64,000 nucleotides of DNA from Symsagittifera roscoffensis (lineage: Eukaryota; Xenacoelomorpha; Acoela; Convolutidae): positions 8,688,633 through 8,752,632 of the forward strand of contig NC_087069.1 in assembly GCF_963678635.1 (NCBI RefSeq), written 5' to 3'. The position numbers were made by a program, and so were the translations under genes. Under the pieces are notes generated by a model. That model searched no databases, was not told the origin of the DNA, and saw nothing but the letters and a program-made list of their open reading frames with translations. The number at the start of each line of letters is the position of its first letter. Position 1 is the first letter of the stretch. Positions 40,985-53,871 of this stretch are shown one piece after another.

Positions 40985-42890
40985 TTTAAAGTCATTTTTG
41001 ACCCTACTCTAGGCTTTGCAGCTCACTACAAAAAATCTGCTGCTGATTAGGTTTTTGCAGTAAAAGAGTCTCTAAGGCGTTAGTCAGTCTCAAAAAGACC
41101 CGATTTTAATTTACAAAGCCATAATTCGCTTAGTATAGTCGAGACCCTGAAGATTCTCAACAACCGATCCCTTTTAAAATTTATTTTTGAAGCTCCACAT
41201 ACCTCCCAAAACCACATAACTCCAAAAACAATTTTCATCTTTTTTATGCTGCATCCCAAACAATTATCAAGTTCATCGTTTCATTTTGGTTTTCTCACAG
41301 TATCGAGAAACAAGATGTATAGCCTAATGCAGCATCAAAAAGAACGGCGTCTTCAAGTGAGACTTTTTTGATGCAAGGAAAATGCTCACAAAAAAGCACG
41401 TGGATTTCCGCCGGATTGCAAAGAAAATCAGTTGTTTCACACTTTTCATCATTGAGACACAAACCAATGAACATCGCATCAATTTGAATGCTGAAAAGGT
41501 CTACTTGTAGAGTCGAGAAAAGTCTGCGCCCAAAAGTCTACAAGATAACCAATTTCGAACCTGGCGGTCATTTTCACTAGCAAGATGTGGTCGCATATGC
41601 AGATGAGCAAGAAATCAGATGGATTTCCATTTAGTGGCATGAGGATATCTGAAACGTAGAGCTGGAAAAATCTTGAAAATTGAAAGTCAAAACTTCTGAC
41701 TTTGCGTTAAAAAATGCCAAAAATGACATCTTGACAGACGGGGTTGGGCGAATTTTGGAAAACTATTTCAGAAAAATCTCGTTTCTAATTGCATCTTGCA
41801 AAAATTTCGATATGCATGGGCGGCTGCGTTTGTTCCGTTGCGAACACCGACGACAACTTGAGGAGGACGCCCTAGACTCCACCCCGTTGCCCAACGCCGC
41901 GACGTATCCAGCATCGAGATCACTGAATTTTTTTTGCTTCACCTTTTCACCATTTTCACATGTAAGCTAGCATTCATGTCCTCTAAAATATCAGTTACCT
42001 TTTTTTGCCTCAATTCAATGAATTAAAATTATCAAAATGTCTATTTAAACAACGATTCTCTCCATCTGAACAAAATACTATAATTTTTAGAGGTTTTTTT
42101 GACCCGACCCTGTGTTTTGCAGTTCACTGTGAAAGATTTGATGATATTGCTATCGCAGTATAGGAGTCCCAAAGGCAAGTTCCTCTACGGACTAGTCTAA
42201 AACTACCCTTGTTTCAACTTACAATGCCTTGTTTCACCCTAGTTTCGATTTTGCATCCCATGCATAGGTCCACGCCACTAGCAAAACTTCTATTTATCCC
42301 ATGAAGTTCAAACAAAATCAAGCGTTGCAGGTAATCGCTGGCTCAAATCTTATAAGTTCCAAAGCCATGGTGATCAGATCATGAATGTTTCAAGCCAACA
42401 CTCCCTCAAAACTAACAAATCTCCAAATGCCGTTTCTTTTACCAAAATAATTTTTGTCATTTTTGTACCCAACCCAAGGTCAAATTCAACAGTCAATTTG
42501 GTTTTTTAGTGGTAATGACAAAAAGAGACGAAACCTAATGGAGAAGCATGAAGAACGGCTACTTGGAACGTAACAATTTTGATTCGAGGAAAACGCTCAC
42601 AAGAGTTCTGTTGGATTTCTGCCTGATTGCAAACAAAGTCAGTTGTTTCACAACTTTCGTTTTTGAGGCACAAACGACTGACCTTTGCGTCCTTTTCAAT
42701 GCTGATAAGGCCTTTCAGTGGAGTCGAGAAAAGATCTTTGTCCAAAAAATCAACAACATTCCAGCATTCGTGTCTTCTTAAGAATCCTTCACCCTGCTTT
42801 TGTCTTCTAATGAAGGTTTTAATAAAATTTCAATTGTCTTTAAAAACAACGGATCTCGCCCTCTGAAATACTATTCAAAAACTTTAGAGG
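40985..42890. repeat. Two diverged copies of a roughly 1-kb repeat unit
   Basis: A unit beginning near TTTGACCC...CTTTGCAGCTCA starts at about 40985, 42090, 42891 and 48057. A second landmark, GAGGAAAATGCTCACAA-like, follows about 350-500 bases later in each copy (about 41380, 42590, 43420, 48560). The first two copies are strongly diverged, the last two similar. On the - strand each copy carries a short fossil frame with CEHFPRIKSV-like words. Confidence 0.55.
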
Positions 42891-45394
42891 TTTTTTCGAC
42901 CCAACCCGACCCCTTGCTTTGCAGCTCAAGGTCTGTTGAGATGGTTCTCGCAAGATAGGAGTCCCAAAGTTGTTACAAATTTCATCTTGAGGTCAATCTG
43001 AGAAAAAGAATCCTACTGTTGAGTTACAAAGCCCTACTTTCCATAATTTTAGATTATGCCTCCCCCGGCCGGGCACTCGTCGCCAGCAAAAATTTTCTTA
43101 ATCATTTTCTGATTAAACAAAATCAAGCCCTACATGAAACAACTAGCTCAAATCTTATAAGCTCAACTTTCCAGCAGCTCAGTAAAGTCGAGACCCTGAA
43201 CGTGATACCCAAACACTACTCTCGGCACACCCTTATTTATCTCGGCACACCCTTTGCATAAACCCAATCTTTTTTCCCCTCTTTTATCACCCAACACCAC
43301 CTGAAGTTTAACAATCCACTATGATTTTCTTCACGATACCGATGAAACAAAGTGCTGGAACCTAACGGAGGACCAAGGAAAACGGCAGCTTCGAGCGAGA
43401 CACTTTTGATGCGAGGAAAATGCTCACAAAAAACGTGGATTACTTCCTGATTGCAATCAAAGTCTCTCTTTATGTTATTGAGGCCCAAACAAATAGTCTC
43501 CCAATACTTTGAGTGCTGATAAGGTCTTGCAGTAGAGTCGACAAATGATCTCCGCCCAAAAATTCTTTTAGATAACCAACCTTGCATCCATGTTCACTAG
43601 CAGGGAGTGATTGAACATGCAGAAGAGCAAGGACTTCTATTGGAATCCTTTTATTGACATGAGGAAATCCCAATGTTAGAGATGATATGTGACAGTCGTC
43701 TGCCTACTTCACATATGAGGTTAAGAAAAATAAGACCTACATCCAAGGTTCAGGGACACCACCTCTTCTGTTTTTGCACCTCATTCAGTCGGAGCCAATT
43801 CGGTTCGCTTAATACATGGGACCTCAGGATTATGTTACTCCTTAAAGGCTACTAACAAAACAGCCCGCACTCTCGAATTGAGAACGTTGCCATGGCTAGG
43901 CCTTCGAATGCTTAAAACACGCGAACGCAATTAAAAACAGGGCTAGAAAATAAAGCATACTATTAGTTTTCATTAGACAGTGGTTTTTTATCCATTTTAG
44001 ATGAATCAACCTCGCCTTATTTCAACTTGTCTTTTTAAAAAACACACTCAAGGAGTTAAATAGAATTTTCGCGAATCAACACGACTCTGGAATCAAGTCA
44101 AAAATATAACTGAAGTAACTCTAGATGTTTGAGGAAATGACTATTTTAAACAAAGGTAGTTGTTTTGCCTGGACTATTGGGCAGCTTCAATCGTCGACAT
44201 GCCCAATCAAGGTTCTTTTTTGTCCGACATTGAAACTCTCGTGGAATTTCAAGGTTTTTTCTGTCCGGATAAAAACAACTCTACTCAAATGGGCTATTTC
44301 AGTAAAATTGAGAATAGCAATTTTACTCTAAACCTCTTTTTCGTCAACTTTACCGCAATTATAACTCTGAATCAATCGAATATTCTGATTTTATTGACAT
44401 CTTATTTCAGTTGCTGCCGTAAACTGGAGCATAATATGGCCAATTCGATTTTTTCGAAAACTAAAATTTCCCCCGAAATCAAGATAAAAAATCAGAAGAT
44501 GACCGAATGGCGCAACAACTTGATCTGGAGTTTTAGAATGCGTTAGGGTTGTAATTTCAAACAAAAGTTTTCGCACATTTTTGTGCACCTTCAGAATTTA
44601 AAATTCTAAACTATCTGTACAAAATGATAAAAGATCATAAAAAGTGTCATACACATCATAATTTCAAAACTTAAACACTTTAACTGATCACAACTTCACA
44701 ATTATTATTAAAGTTTTGTAACAACTATTATGTAACAATTACATTCATTTAGTCACCATTTTCTGAGATTTTCCACCTCTTTTTGTTTTTAAAACTTCGT
44801 GTTGTTGCTAATTTCATGCTAACATAAAAGTTATTTCAATTTTTTTTTTCAAAATTTTTCGATTCTGGAACTATAGCCTTAGGTTCAGCTCTCTCTTTCT
44901 ACACTAGTCGCGCGTGGAATAATATGTCAATCAAATTGCAAGAGTTCTGAATTTTGATTCTCATTTTGGTTCTGATTTTTGAGTTCATTTTTGTCTGGTG
45001 GTGCATCGCCGGACCTACTGAGCTCAGGTGAGATTGTTCCTTGTTTCTGATTTGTGTTGTTCGGTTTTAAAATTTAAATTTTTTAATTTTCTTTTCTGAT
45101 TTATTCAATTCCCACTAACCGTTTATCATGGGTTAATTCAGTCCCTAAATTCCTGTCAAAACTCTCTTTTTTACCTTTACGCTGCGTCAAGATGAGGAAA
45201 AACAACAAAGAATGAACAAGCAAAAATGCTTAAAACCTTCAGGACTGATAAATTGGATTGTAAGTTTTTGTTGTTCTAGTTGGTATCACATCAATTGTGT
45301 AAATATGTCTTATATCAACTCAAAGAAAACCCAATAGTTTGAATTTCCTTCATGCGTTGATGTAAAATTCATTCATAAAACATCAACGGGTAAT
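42891..45394. repeat. 2.5-kb direct repeat, left copy
   Basis: Matches 48057-50519 along its whole length with scattered substitutions and small indels. It starts at CGACCC...GACCCCTTGCTTTG and ends after TTCATGCGTTGATGTAAAA. It carries a fossil - strand frame (for example IPIEVLALLHVQSLPASEHG near 43620 and VIHVFCEHFPRIKSVSLEA near 43400). A relative of its central part (CAATTAAAAACAGGG, then TTAGACAGTGG) recurs near 58030 and 61500. Confidence 0.8.
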
Positions 45395-47560
45395 GATTTA
45401 GTGCTAGACAAATATGTTAAAACAGCCATCTCAAATATCCGAGAACTCAAGAGAGTACCAAAAGATTCGCGTATTCCCTTGGCGGAAAGTCTGTCTGACA
45501 AACTAAATAACATCTTCTACGATGTAGAACAAGTTACAAAATGGCTAATTCGAACAACTGACGGCTCACTTGCAAAACCCTGCCTTTCTTTATGCCTGCC
45601 TCCGAGTGACCTCGAGCAGAGAATAAAGCTAGTAAATAGTAAGCTCGGTGAAAAAAAATATAAAGGGAGCGATAAGGCTTGCGTTTTTTTCGTAACCGCA
45701 TTCGATCTGTGCAACGCGATAATGTCCTTTCCGAACGGATCAGCAGCAGGTCCGGATAAAATAGTTCCCAAAATTTTTCAAAGGTTTTGTTAGTAAGTCG
45801 AATGGCAGTGCAGGACTTAATTTTCTGCTCCTTACAAAGCTGATATAGCCTACGAAGCTGAAATTGCGCACAAAGCTGATTAATTTCATTGGAGATGACA
45901 TAATACTCGAACCCCTAAGATCTTTCTTGCTTAGCGCAAAGCTTAACGCCCTCATAAAGATGGACGGATGGCTGAGACCGATTGCCATAGGTAACACGCT
46001 GAGACATATCGCGTCCGAAGGCGAACTTTTTTCGAATACCTACAGGTCGGATGCGGCAGTAAACGAGGAGCAGAAGTAGCTGCACACTCGTTCCGAAACC
46101 TAATTGAGCGCGACGACAATCCAAAATGCACTGATCTTTTAAAACTAGATTTTAGGAATGCCTTTAATTTAACTCTCTAAACAGAGAAACATGCTCAATC
46201 ATGTTTTTTCAAAACTTCCCGAGTTGTACAAATACACCCATTGCGCGTATAGTAAACCTAGTTACCTTTTTTACGGAAGCTCTGTCATAAGCTTGAAAGA
46301 CGGAAAAAGAAAGGCAATCCTGAAGCCCCACCTCTTTTTGCGCAATTAATTCAGACACTAGTACGACAGTTGGAGTCGAAAATTAGCATCTGGTTTTCAG
46401 ACGATGGCAATTTAGCCGATGACTATAAGATATAACTCCGTGACTTTAAAATATTCTGAAATCGGAACAAAAATACGACCTGAGCTTAAACACTGAAAAG
46501 TGCAATTTTTTTGTTTTTTGGCACCGACTACGAGTACACAATAAAATTCAATTTTATTACAATTTCGGAAAATATGCACCAAATTAATCATAGAAACAAC
46601 AGACGAACTCCTCATAGTAGGAACTCGGAAAAAATTGCTCGACAAAAAAATTGAGAGGCTTGAAAAAATCTCGAACATCATTGACAAACTAGACGCCCAT
46701 TATAGTTTTTATCTCCTGAAAAAATGCTTCAGCATACGGAAACTCGCGTACATATCGAAACTGTATTTTTTGCATTCGAGACCTTGTTTTTTGCAAAATG
46801 AATTTTTGGAATGCTACGACAAATCAATAAGAAATTCCTTTTGCAAGATCACTAATGTGAGAATAGATGATAACCAGTTTTTACAAGTAGTTCTCCCGAC
46901 AGCCCAACGTCGCTTAGGTGTTTCTTCCTCTCGTCTACTAGCCTTACCGCTTTCTTAGCCTCAGCAGTATAAGCGAAAAGAGCCTAATGCAAAATTTTTG
47001 GTCTAAAGCATGTGGATGGAACCTTTGATGATGCGCTTAAGCGGTGGTTTGAACTTGAAAAAACTGAATTAGCATTAGCTCCGGAAAACGAAAATCAAAA
47101 AACAATTTGACAAAACCAATTTTTGACAGTGAAGTTGCAGACTTGATTTTACGACTTGAACCAACGGACGTAACTAGATTCAACGCGTTCTAGGATAGAT
47201 CAGGCTCCCAATGGTTGAACGTCATCCCGTGCAAAAATTTAAGTTAAAACTGTCGAAACCACAACTCAAAATTGAGATAAGAGTACGATTAGGCTCAAAA
47301 TGAATGCGTGTCCGGAAAAGACCTGGTCGGCATGGCGTTTCCCGCCTTAAAAGTGACGGGAGATTCTCTAGGCATTCAAACCTGAATGCCCTTATGATGC
47401 AGAGTTTAAGAGGCTTAGTTTTTCTAGCGTCTCTTCCAACTGATTCTTGTCTTGCCAATTCGGTTGTGTCTTTTCATTCCCTTTTCTTGTTCAAAATGGC
47501 GGAACACGCATTTCTCAGAAATAGAAATTTTAAAAATTGAAAACTCCAGAATAAATTGAC
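45395..47560 (+). pseudogene. Decayed non-LTR-type reverse transcriptase
   Basis: A broken + strand RT gene. In order: MSFPNGSAAGPDKIVPKIF (about 45721-45777), RPIAIGNTLRHIAS (about 45976-46017), KLDFRNAFN (about 46144-46170), the catalytic SDDGNLADDY (46397-46426), and LSLNTEKCNFF (about 46480-46510). Further on is a C-terminal GRFSRHSNLNALM (about 47355-47393). The motif order is that of an RT palm with two adjacent Asp residues. Frameshifts and stops separate the blocks, so it is dead. It lies exactly between two 2.5-kb direct repeats. Confidence 0.7.
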
Positions 47561-48056
47561 GATCCTTTTCACTAAGGCCTTTATCGTCATTTTTCTATTG
47601 GCAAGGCGGGTTCGAACGCGCCAATCCAGGGGAATGGCACATACTCCCCGAACAGTCCACTTCAATGTCCCCAGTGAACGCATAACTCCGATCACTTCAA
47701 TCACTTCAATCAACTGACAAATTGCATTAGAAAATGAATTTTTATCTACTCACCTCAACTCACTGCGTGTCATAAGGGGCATGGTACTACATTGCACTGC
47801 TTTTTAACATTTTCAAAAAGCTTGCGCTATGAGGAGTGTCCTAGATAATAATTCGTTTCTGACTACCTAAGCCATTCCACCGTAAAATTTCTTCTCGCTC
47901 TTGCTGATTTAAAAAGAACTGGGACGTGGCACGGCCACGCACAAGTTAAAATAACTTAACGTTACTCACAAAGTATAATCTTTCATTTATGATGTCGCCC
48001 TCAATATTAAATTGAATAAACTCTGTGGCTAGGAAAGGTAATGAGGTACTCACCCT
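47561..48056. other. Spacer before the right direct repeat
   Basis: No gene or repeat recognised. Confidence 0.4.
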
Positions 48057-50519
48057 CTTTTTCGACCCGACCCCTTGCTTTGCAGCTCAAGGTCTGTTTA
48101 GATGGTTCTCGCAAGATAAGAGTCCCAAAGATCAATCTGAGAAAAAAAATCCAACTGTTGAGTTACAAAGCCCTAATTTCCATAATTTTTGGTTATGCCT
48201 CCCCCGGCTGGGCAGTCATCGCCTGCAAAACTTTTCTTAATCATTTACGATTACACAAAATCAAGACCTACATGAAACAACTAGCTCAAATCTTATAAGC
48301 TCATAATTCCAGCAGCTCAGTAAAGTCGAGACCCTGAACGTGAATTCCAACGACCACTCTCCTAAACTATCAGTTTTTTGTCTCCGCACACCCTCTGCAT
48401 AAATCCAAATTTTTTCCCCTCTTTTATCACCCAACACCATCTGAAGCTTAACAATCCACTATGATTTTCTTCGCGATACAGACTAAACAAAAAGCTGGAA
48501 CCTAACGGAGGACCAAGGAAAACGGCAGCTTTGAGCGAGACACTTTTGATGCAAGGAAAATGCTCACAAAAAACGTGGATTACTTCCTGATTCAACCAAA
48601 GTCTCTCTTTATGTTATTGAGGCCCAAACAAATAGTCTTCCCTTAATTTTGAATGCTGATAAGGTCTTCCAGTAGAGTCGACAAATGATCTCCGCCCAAA
48701 AATTCTTTGAGATAACCAACCTTGCGTCCATGTTCACTAGCAGTGAGTGATTGAATATGCAGAAGAGCAAGGACTTCTATTGGAATCTTTCTATTGAATG
48801 AGGAAATCCCAATATTAGAGCCGCCTAGTTCAAATATGAGGTTAAGAAAAAAACGACCTACAACCAAGGTTCGGGGACACAACCTCTTCCGTTTTTGCAC
48901 CTCATTCGGTGGGAGCCAATTCGGTTCGCTTAATACATGGGACCTCAAGATCGTGTTACGGCTTAAAGGCTACTAACAAAACACCCCGCACTCTCGAATT
49001 CAGAACGTTCCCATGGCTATGCCTTCAAATACCTAAAACACGCGAACGCAATTAAAAACAGGGCTGGAAACTCAAGCATACCATTAGTTTTCGTTAGACA
49101 GTGGTTTTTTATCCATTTTAGCTGAATCAACCTAAAACTCGCCTTATTCCAACATGTCTTTTTAATATACACTCTAGGAGTTAAATAGAATATTCACGAA
49201 TTGTCACGACTCTAGAATCAAGTCAATAGTATAACTAAGGTAACTCTAGAACTTTGAGGAAATGACTATTTTAAACAAGGGTAGTTGTTTTGTTGTCTGG
49301 ACTATTGGGCAGCTTCAATCGTCGACATGCCCAATCAAGGTTCTTTTTTGTCCGACATTGAAACTCTCGTGGAAGTTCAAGGTTTTTTCTGTCCGGATAA
49401 AGACAACTCTACTCAAATGGCTATTTCAGTAAACTTGAGAATAGCAATTTTACTCTAAACCTACTTTTTGTCAACTTTCCCGCAATTATAACTCTGAATC
49501 AATCGAATCTTCTGATTTTATTGAGTTCTTATTTCAGTTGTTGCCGTAAATTGGAGCATAACATGGCCAATTTGATTTTTTCAAAAACTAAAATTTCCCA
49601 CGAAATCAAGATAAAAAATCAGAAGATGACCGAATGGCGCAACAACTTGATCTGGAATTTTAGAATGCGTTGAAATTGTAGTTTCAAACAAAAGTGTTCG
49701 CACATTTTTGTGCACCTTCAGGTTTTAAAATTTTAATGTATCTGTACAAAATGATAAAAAGTCATAAAAAGTGTCATACACATCATAATTTCAAAGTTTA
49801 AATACTTTAACCAATCACAACCTCACAATTATTATTAAATTTATGTAACAACTATTATGTAACAATTACATTCATTTAGTCACCATTTTCTGAAAGTTTT
49901 CACCTCTTTTCTTTTTTAAAATTTCGTGTTGTTGCTAATTTCATGCTAACATAAAACTTATTTCAAATTTTTCGTTTTAGTCAAAATTTTTCGATGCTGA
50001 AACTATAGCCTTAGGTTCAGCTCTCTATTTCTACACTAGTCGCGCGTGGAATAACATGTCAAATCAAATTGCAAGAGTTCTGATTTTTGATTCTGATTTT
50101 GGTTCTGATTTTTGAGTTCATTTTTGTCTGGTGGTGCCCTACTGAGCTCAGGTGAGATTGTTCCTTGTTTCTGATTTGTGTTGTTCGGTTTTAAAGTTTA
50201 AATTATTCAGTTTTCTTTTCTGATTGATAAAATTCCCACAAACCGCTTATCATGCGTTAATTCAGTCCCTAAATTCCTGTCAAAATCCTCTTTTTTAACT
50301 TTACGCTGCGTCAAGATGAGGAAAAACAACAAAGAATGAACAAGCAAAGATGATTAAAACCTTCAGGACTGATAAATTGGATTGTATTTTTTTGTTGTTC
50401 TATTTGGTATCACATCAATTGTGAAAATATGTCTCATATCAACTCAAAGAAAACCCATTGGGTTGAATTTCCTTCATGCGTTGATGTAAAATCCGTTAAT
50501 AAAACAACAATCGGTAATT
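48057..50519. repeat. 2.5-kb direct repeat, right copy
   Basis: Second copy of 42891-45394, same orientation. Its right edge (TTCATGCGTTGATGTAAAA then CAACAATCGGTAATTCG) passes directly into the 21-bp array that begins at about 50521. Confidence 0.8.
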
Positions 50520-50520
50520 C

Positions 50521-50990
50521 GTTATTGTCCTAGTAATCTTCGGTACTGTCCTGGGACCCTTCGCTCAAGTAACGCTACCTTTCGTTAGTGTCCCTGGACC
50601 CTTCGCTCGAGTACTGAAATCCTCAGGGTTGGTCTTGGGACCCTTCTGTACCCTCCTAGGACTCTTCGCTAGAGTGCTGAAATCCTCAGGGTCGGTCTTG
50701 GGACCCTTCCGTACTCTCCTAGGACCTTTCGCCCGAGTGCTGAAGTTCCCAGGGAAGGTCTTGGGACACTTCTGTTTTATTCAATGTCCCTTCGGTCACT
50801 ATCACAGGACTGCCGGCAAGACTCTTGAGCTGCTTTCATTTCTCTGGTCCAGGTATTGAAACTCTTTATCCGACCTTCCATTACCAATTCCTGTCCGGAA
50901 CTCGTCTTTAGAATCTTCATGTGCCATAACTCGAGCGTTAAGATATCCAGTCCACTATCCCAGTACCTCCTCTAGATTTTGTGTGAAAAA
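50521..50990 (+). repeat. 21-bp tandem array, forward, with its flank
   Basis: Units of the type GGACCCTTCGCTCGAGTGCTG / GGTACTGTCCT. Because 21 is divisible by three, the array stays open in frame and spells a 7-residue repeat VLGPFAR-like; it is not evidence of a gene. After it comes a flank (GTACCTCCTCTAGATTTTGTG, about 50966-50985) that recurs inverted at 54112 and direct at 56138. Confidence 0.7.
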
Positions 50991-51799
50991 TCCCCAAAAC
51001 CCGATTCTATCAGTCTAACAGTTGCTAAAGTTTCTTCTGTTGGTCGATTACTCTGGATCGCTTCTTCTCCTCAAGCTCTCAAGATCATCCAGAAATCGAT
51101 CAATCGATTCGTCATTTCTTTGTCTTCTTTTTTTCGAACCTCATCATCACCTGATGACCCTACACACCCGATCCAAATCGATTCAACAGTAGCTCGAAGA
51201 TCTTATCTGCAGTGTCACGCTCATCCTCCTTCTTTGCCACCACACTCTTCAGTGCTGTTACCTCTAGGTTGCTTAGTATCGCCGTGCAGGCCTGTCTCTC
51301 ATCGTTCAAGTTGTCTTGTTATAGATGTAGTCTCATTACCTCAACCCAGGTGTCAATGAAACCTTCTGAATCGTCTTTGAGTTCCTTAGATTTTTGAAGA
51401 TTTTTCTGGATTTGCCACTGCCTCTGTCACTTGAGATGTGTTCCTTGTTGCGAGTGCTTCATCATTTCACAGGTACTGGCCCACTTCACGGCATCCGGTG
51501 GTACACGCGCATAGGTTCTTGAGTCCTCTGGCGTCCTCGTTTAGTTTGAGGTTCCCCACTCATAGCAGTCTGGTCCCTCTGGACGCCATGGTGCTATCAA
51601 TCCGGCCCACAGGTAACGGGTAACGGTGTAGGTTCCTGTTCCTTTCGTTGTGGTTCTACGAAGTCGAATCTAGATCCAGATGGCTTTTCCGCCACTAATT
51701 TATCTTGGGCTATGGAACTTCTCAAGGTTGCGTCCTATTTGTAATGTATGGCTCCAGAACTTTCTGCTTGTTCCTTGCTCATTGTGTTCATTCTGGTTT
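50991..51799. other. Interior of repeat cluster, no gene
   Basis: C/T-rich sequence. The + strand frames (50979-51359, 51438-51623) are Ser/Leu/Pro rich, overlap each other, and show no motif. Confidence 0.4.
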
Positions 51800-52324
51800 C
51801 TAGTTTTTACAATTTTCACTCACGGTGTCGTATCTCTTCTTCATTTCCTCCATATCTATTTTGATATGTTTCTCTTGCTCTTTGTCGGTCGTTTCTACTT
51901 TGTCCTCCATCTGTTGCAGCTTTTCTTCCGTCGCACTTGCCAGGACATAGTAGTTGTCTAGGTTCTCTTTCTTGTTGTGTCGTACTTCTTTTTTCAGCTC
52001 TTTGCGGTCTTGTTCGCTGCATATCAACTTTTTCTTCATTTGTTCCAGTTTTTGTTTGTCTTGGTTGGCCGTTGCTTCTTATGAGACCTGCTCTTCGTCT
52101 TGTTTAGCTTCTGTCGTTTTTGCGGAAATTTGCTTTTCTCGATCGCTGGTATTAACTCCTCTTTCTCTTTTGGTTTCATTTCGACCATCGCTGCAATCCT
52201 CTCTGTGAACGACGTTCTTTTTGTTTGAGAATCGTCTTTTATCGTTTGCGGTGTCTTGTTTGTTGTTTCGTCTACAATGCCTATTGGTGAGAACTCTATT
52301 GTTTCTTCTCTTGATCTTCTTCAT
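51800..52324 (-). pseudogene. Fossil coiled-coil coding sequence
   Basis: Two - strand frames (52324-52079 and 52039-51800) are in the same phase and separated by a single TAA at about 52079, so they were one gene. The upstream half is Arg/Lys/Asn rich; the downstream half is a Lys/Glu-rich heptad-type coiled coil (for example KELKKEVRHNKKENLDNYY, EEKLQQMEDKVETTDKEQ). A related start region lies in the opposite orientation at 55330-55560. It may derive from a Gag-like or structural protein of the surrounding repeat family. Confidence 0.5.
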
Positions 52325-52559
52325 TTGGCATGGGTGTTGATTCCGTCGTCCGCCCCGTCTATACTCTGATTTCCGCCCCGTCTATACTCTGATTTGGTGG
52401 GTACTCGTTTACTCAATTTTACGCTTATTTCCTATAATATAAAATGGATTTTAGCAATAATTGTTTGACCAAACAGAATACCTCCCTCCGTTTGCTCTTT
52501 TCTGCTTTGATCACACTGCTGGATGTATCCAGTCGATTGTCCTCTGTTTCTGAGGCCTC

Positions 52560-53235
52560 TATCCCGAGTACGACTTTCCCATTTGGCTTGTCACCTGTTC
52601 CAGTCAAGTCTCCCAGTGGTTCACTTTCCCAAATGGCTTGTCAACTGCTCCAGTCAAGTCTCCCAGTGGCCAAACCACTCAGAGGTCAACTTTCGCACTT
52701 TGCTGGTCACCTGTTCCAGTCAAGTTAACCAGTGGTCCGTTGATGTCCCAAGCTATCTGAAAACCCTTCAACGCACCCTAGCTCGGGCACGTGTTCAATG
52801 TTGCTGGTTTGATTGAGATGATCGGTCTTATTTAAAACAGTATGCGTATATCATTTTAATTAAAATTAAGTTTTGATCCATATAATCTGAAAGTCAAAAC
52901 CATTGTCTTTTTGGTTTTATATATCGTTTTTTGTTCCGATTTCTAATCTTTTTTGGTTTTTTGTGTCGCTTTATCTCTTTTACCCGTTTTTTGTTCCCCC
53001 AGTGGCCCCCAATACTCGGTTTGCTAGGCGTCGTTTTGGAAAGCGCACCGGGATTTTTTCTCGAGTTTTCTTCCAGTCAAGTCTCCCAGTGGTCAAGTCT
53101 CCCAGTGGTCCACTTTCACACTTGGCTTGTCACCTGTTCCAGTCAAGTCTCCCAGTGGCCAAACCGCTCAGAGGTCCACTTTCCCACTTAGCTGGTCATC
53201 TGTTCCAGTCAAGTCTCCCAGTGGTCCGCTGATGT
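52560..53235. repeat. CCAGTCAAGTCTCCCAGTGG minisatellite, two blocks
   Basis: Units of about 60-65 bases containing CCAGTCAAGTCTCCCAGTGG and CTTGGCTTGTCACCTGTT occur at 52563-52740 and 53073-53230, and again at 57065-57250. The two local blocks sit in longer copies (shared downstream GCTCGGGCACGTGTTCAATG) about 490 bases apart, so a larger unit was also duplicated. Confidence 0.7.
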
Positions 53236-53559
53236 CACAAGCTATCTGAAAACCCTTTCAACGCCCCTTGCTCGGGCACGTGTTCAATGTTGCTGGTTTG
53301 ATCGAGACGATCGGTCATATTTAAAACAGTATACGTATACTATTTTAATTAAAATTAAGGTTTGATCCACCTAATCTGAAAGTCAAGGCCATTGTCCTTT
53401 TTTGTGTTTTATATCGTTTTTTTTCCCATTTTTATAATCTTTTTCGGTTTTTTGTATCGCTTTTTGTCTAATAACCGTTTTTTGTCCACCTAGAGGATTC
53501 ATTACTCGGTTAGCTGTGCCTCGTTTCGGAAAGGTCACTGAGATTTTTTCTCGAGTTTT

Positions 53560-53860
53560 CTTAAAAAGTTACCACGGAACAACCAGAAGGTGGTCACGTT
53601 CCCGTTGAACCGTACCACCGGTACTCTAGAATGGGCATGTAGCCCGGAGCTGAGCAAGTGGGTTCGATTCCGTAGTCGTGATGTCGTAAAAACACCCAGG
53701 AGCGCCATAAAAACACTATGTAACAGACGCCTACATAAGTAACATAAGAGGTTAAATAAAAATAGGCCCTATAACCATTGGCTCAAGAGTCAGGGACACT
53801 ATGTCTTGTGTTTTTCTAACTCAAGCGGTCGGAGGCAATTTGGTTCACTTGCGACATGTG
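53560..53860 (+). repeat. Dispersed repeat with pol III B-box-like site
   Basis: Holds GGTTCGATTCC at 53661-53671, an exact B box of a tRNA-type promoter, preceded by ATGTAGCCCGGAGC. Related copies near 57660, 58365, 61149 and 61854 have GGTTCGATCC. The A-box distance is short, so transcription by pol III is uncertain. Sequence farther on (AGTCAGGGACA..CTTGTGTTTTTCTA) links this family with the 2.5-kb repeats at 43-50 kb. Confidence 0.45.
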
Positions 53861-53871
53861 ACTTAAACCCG

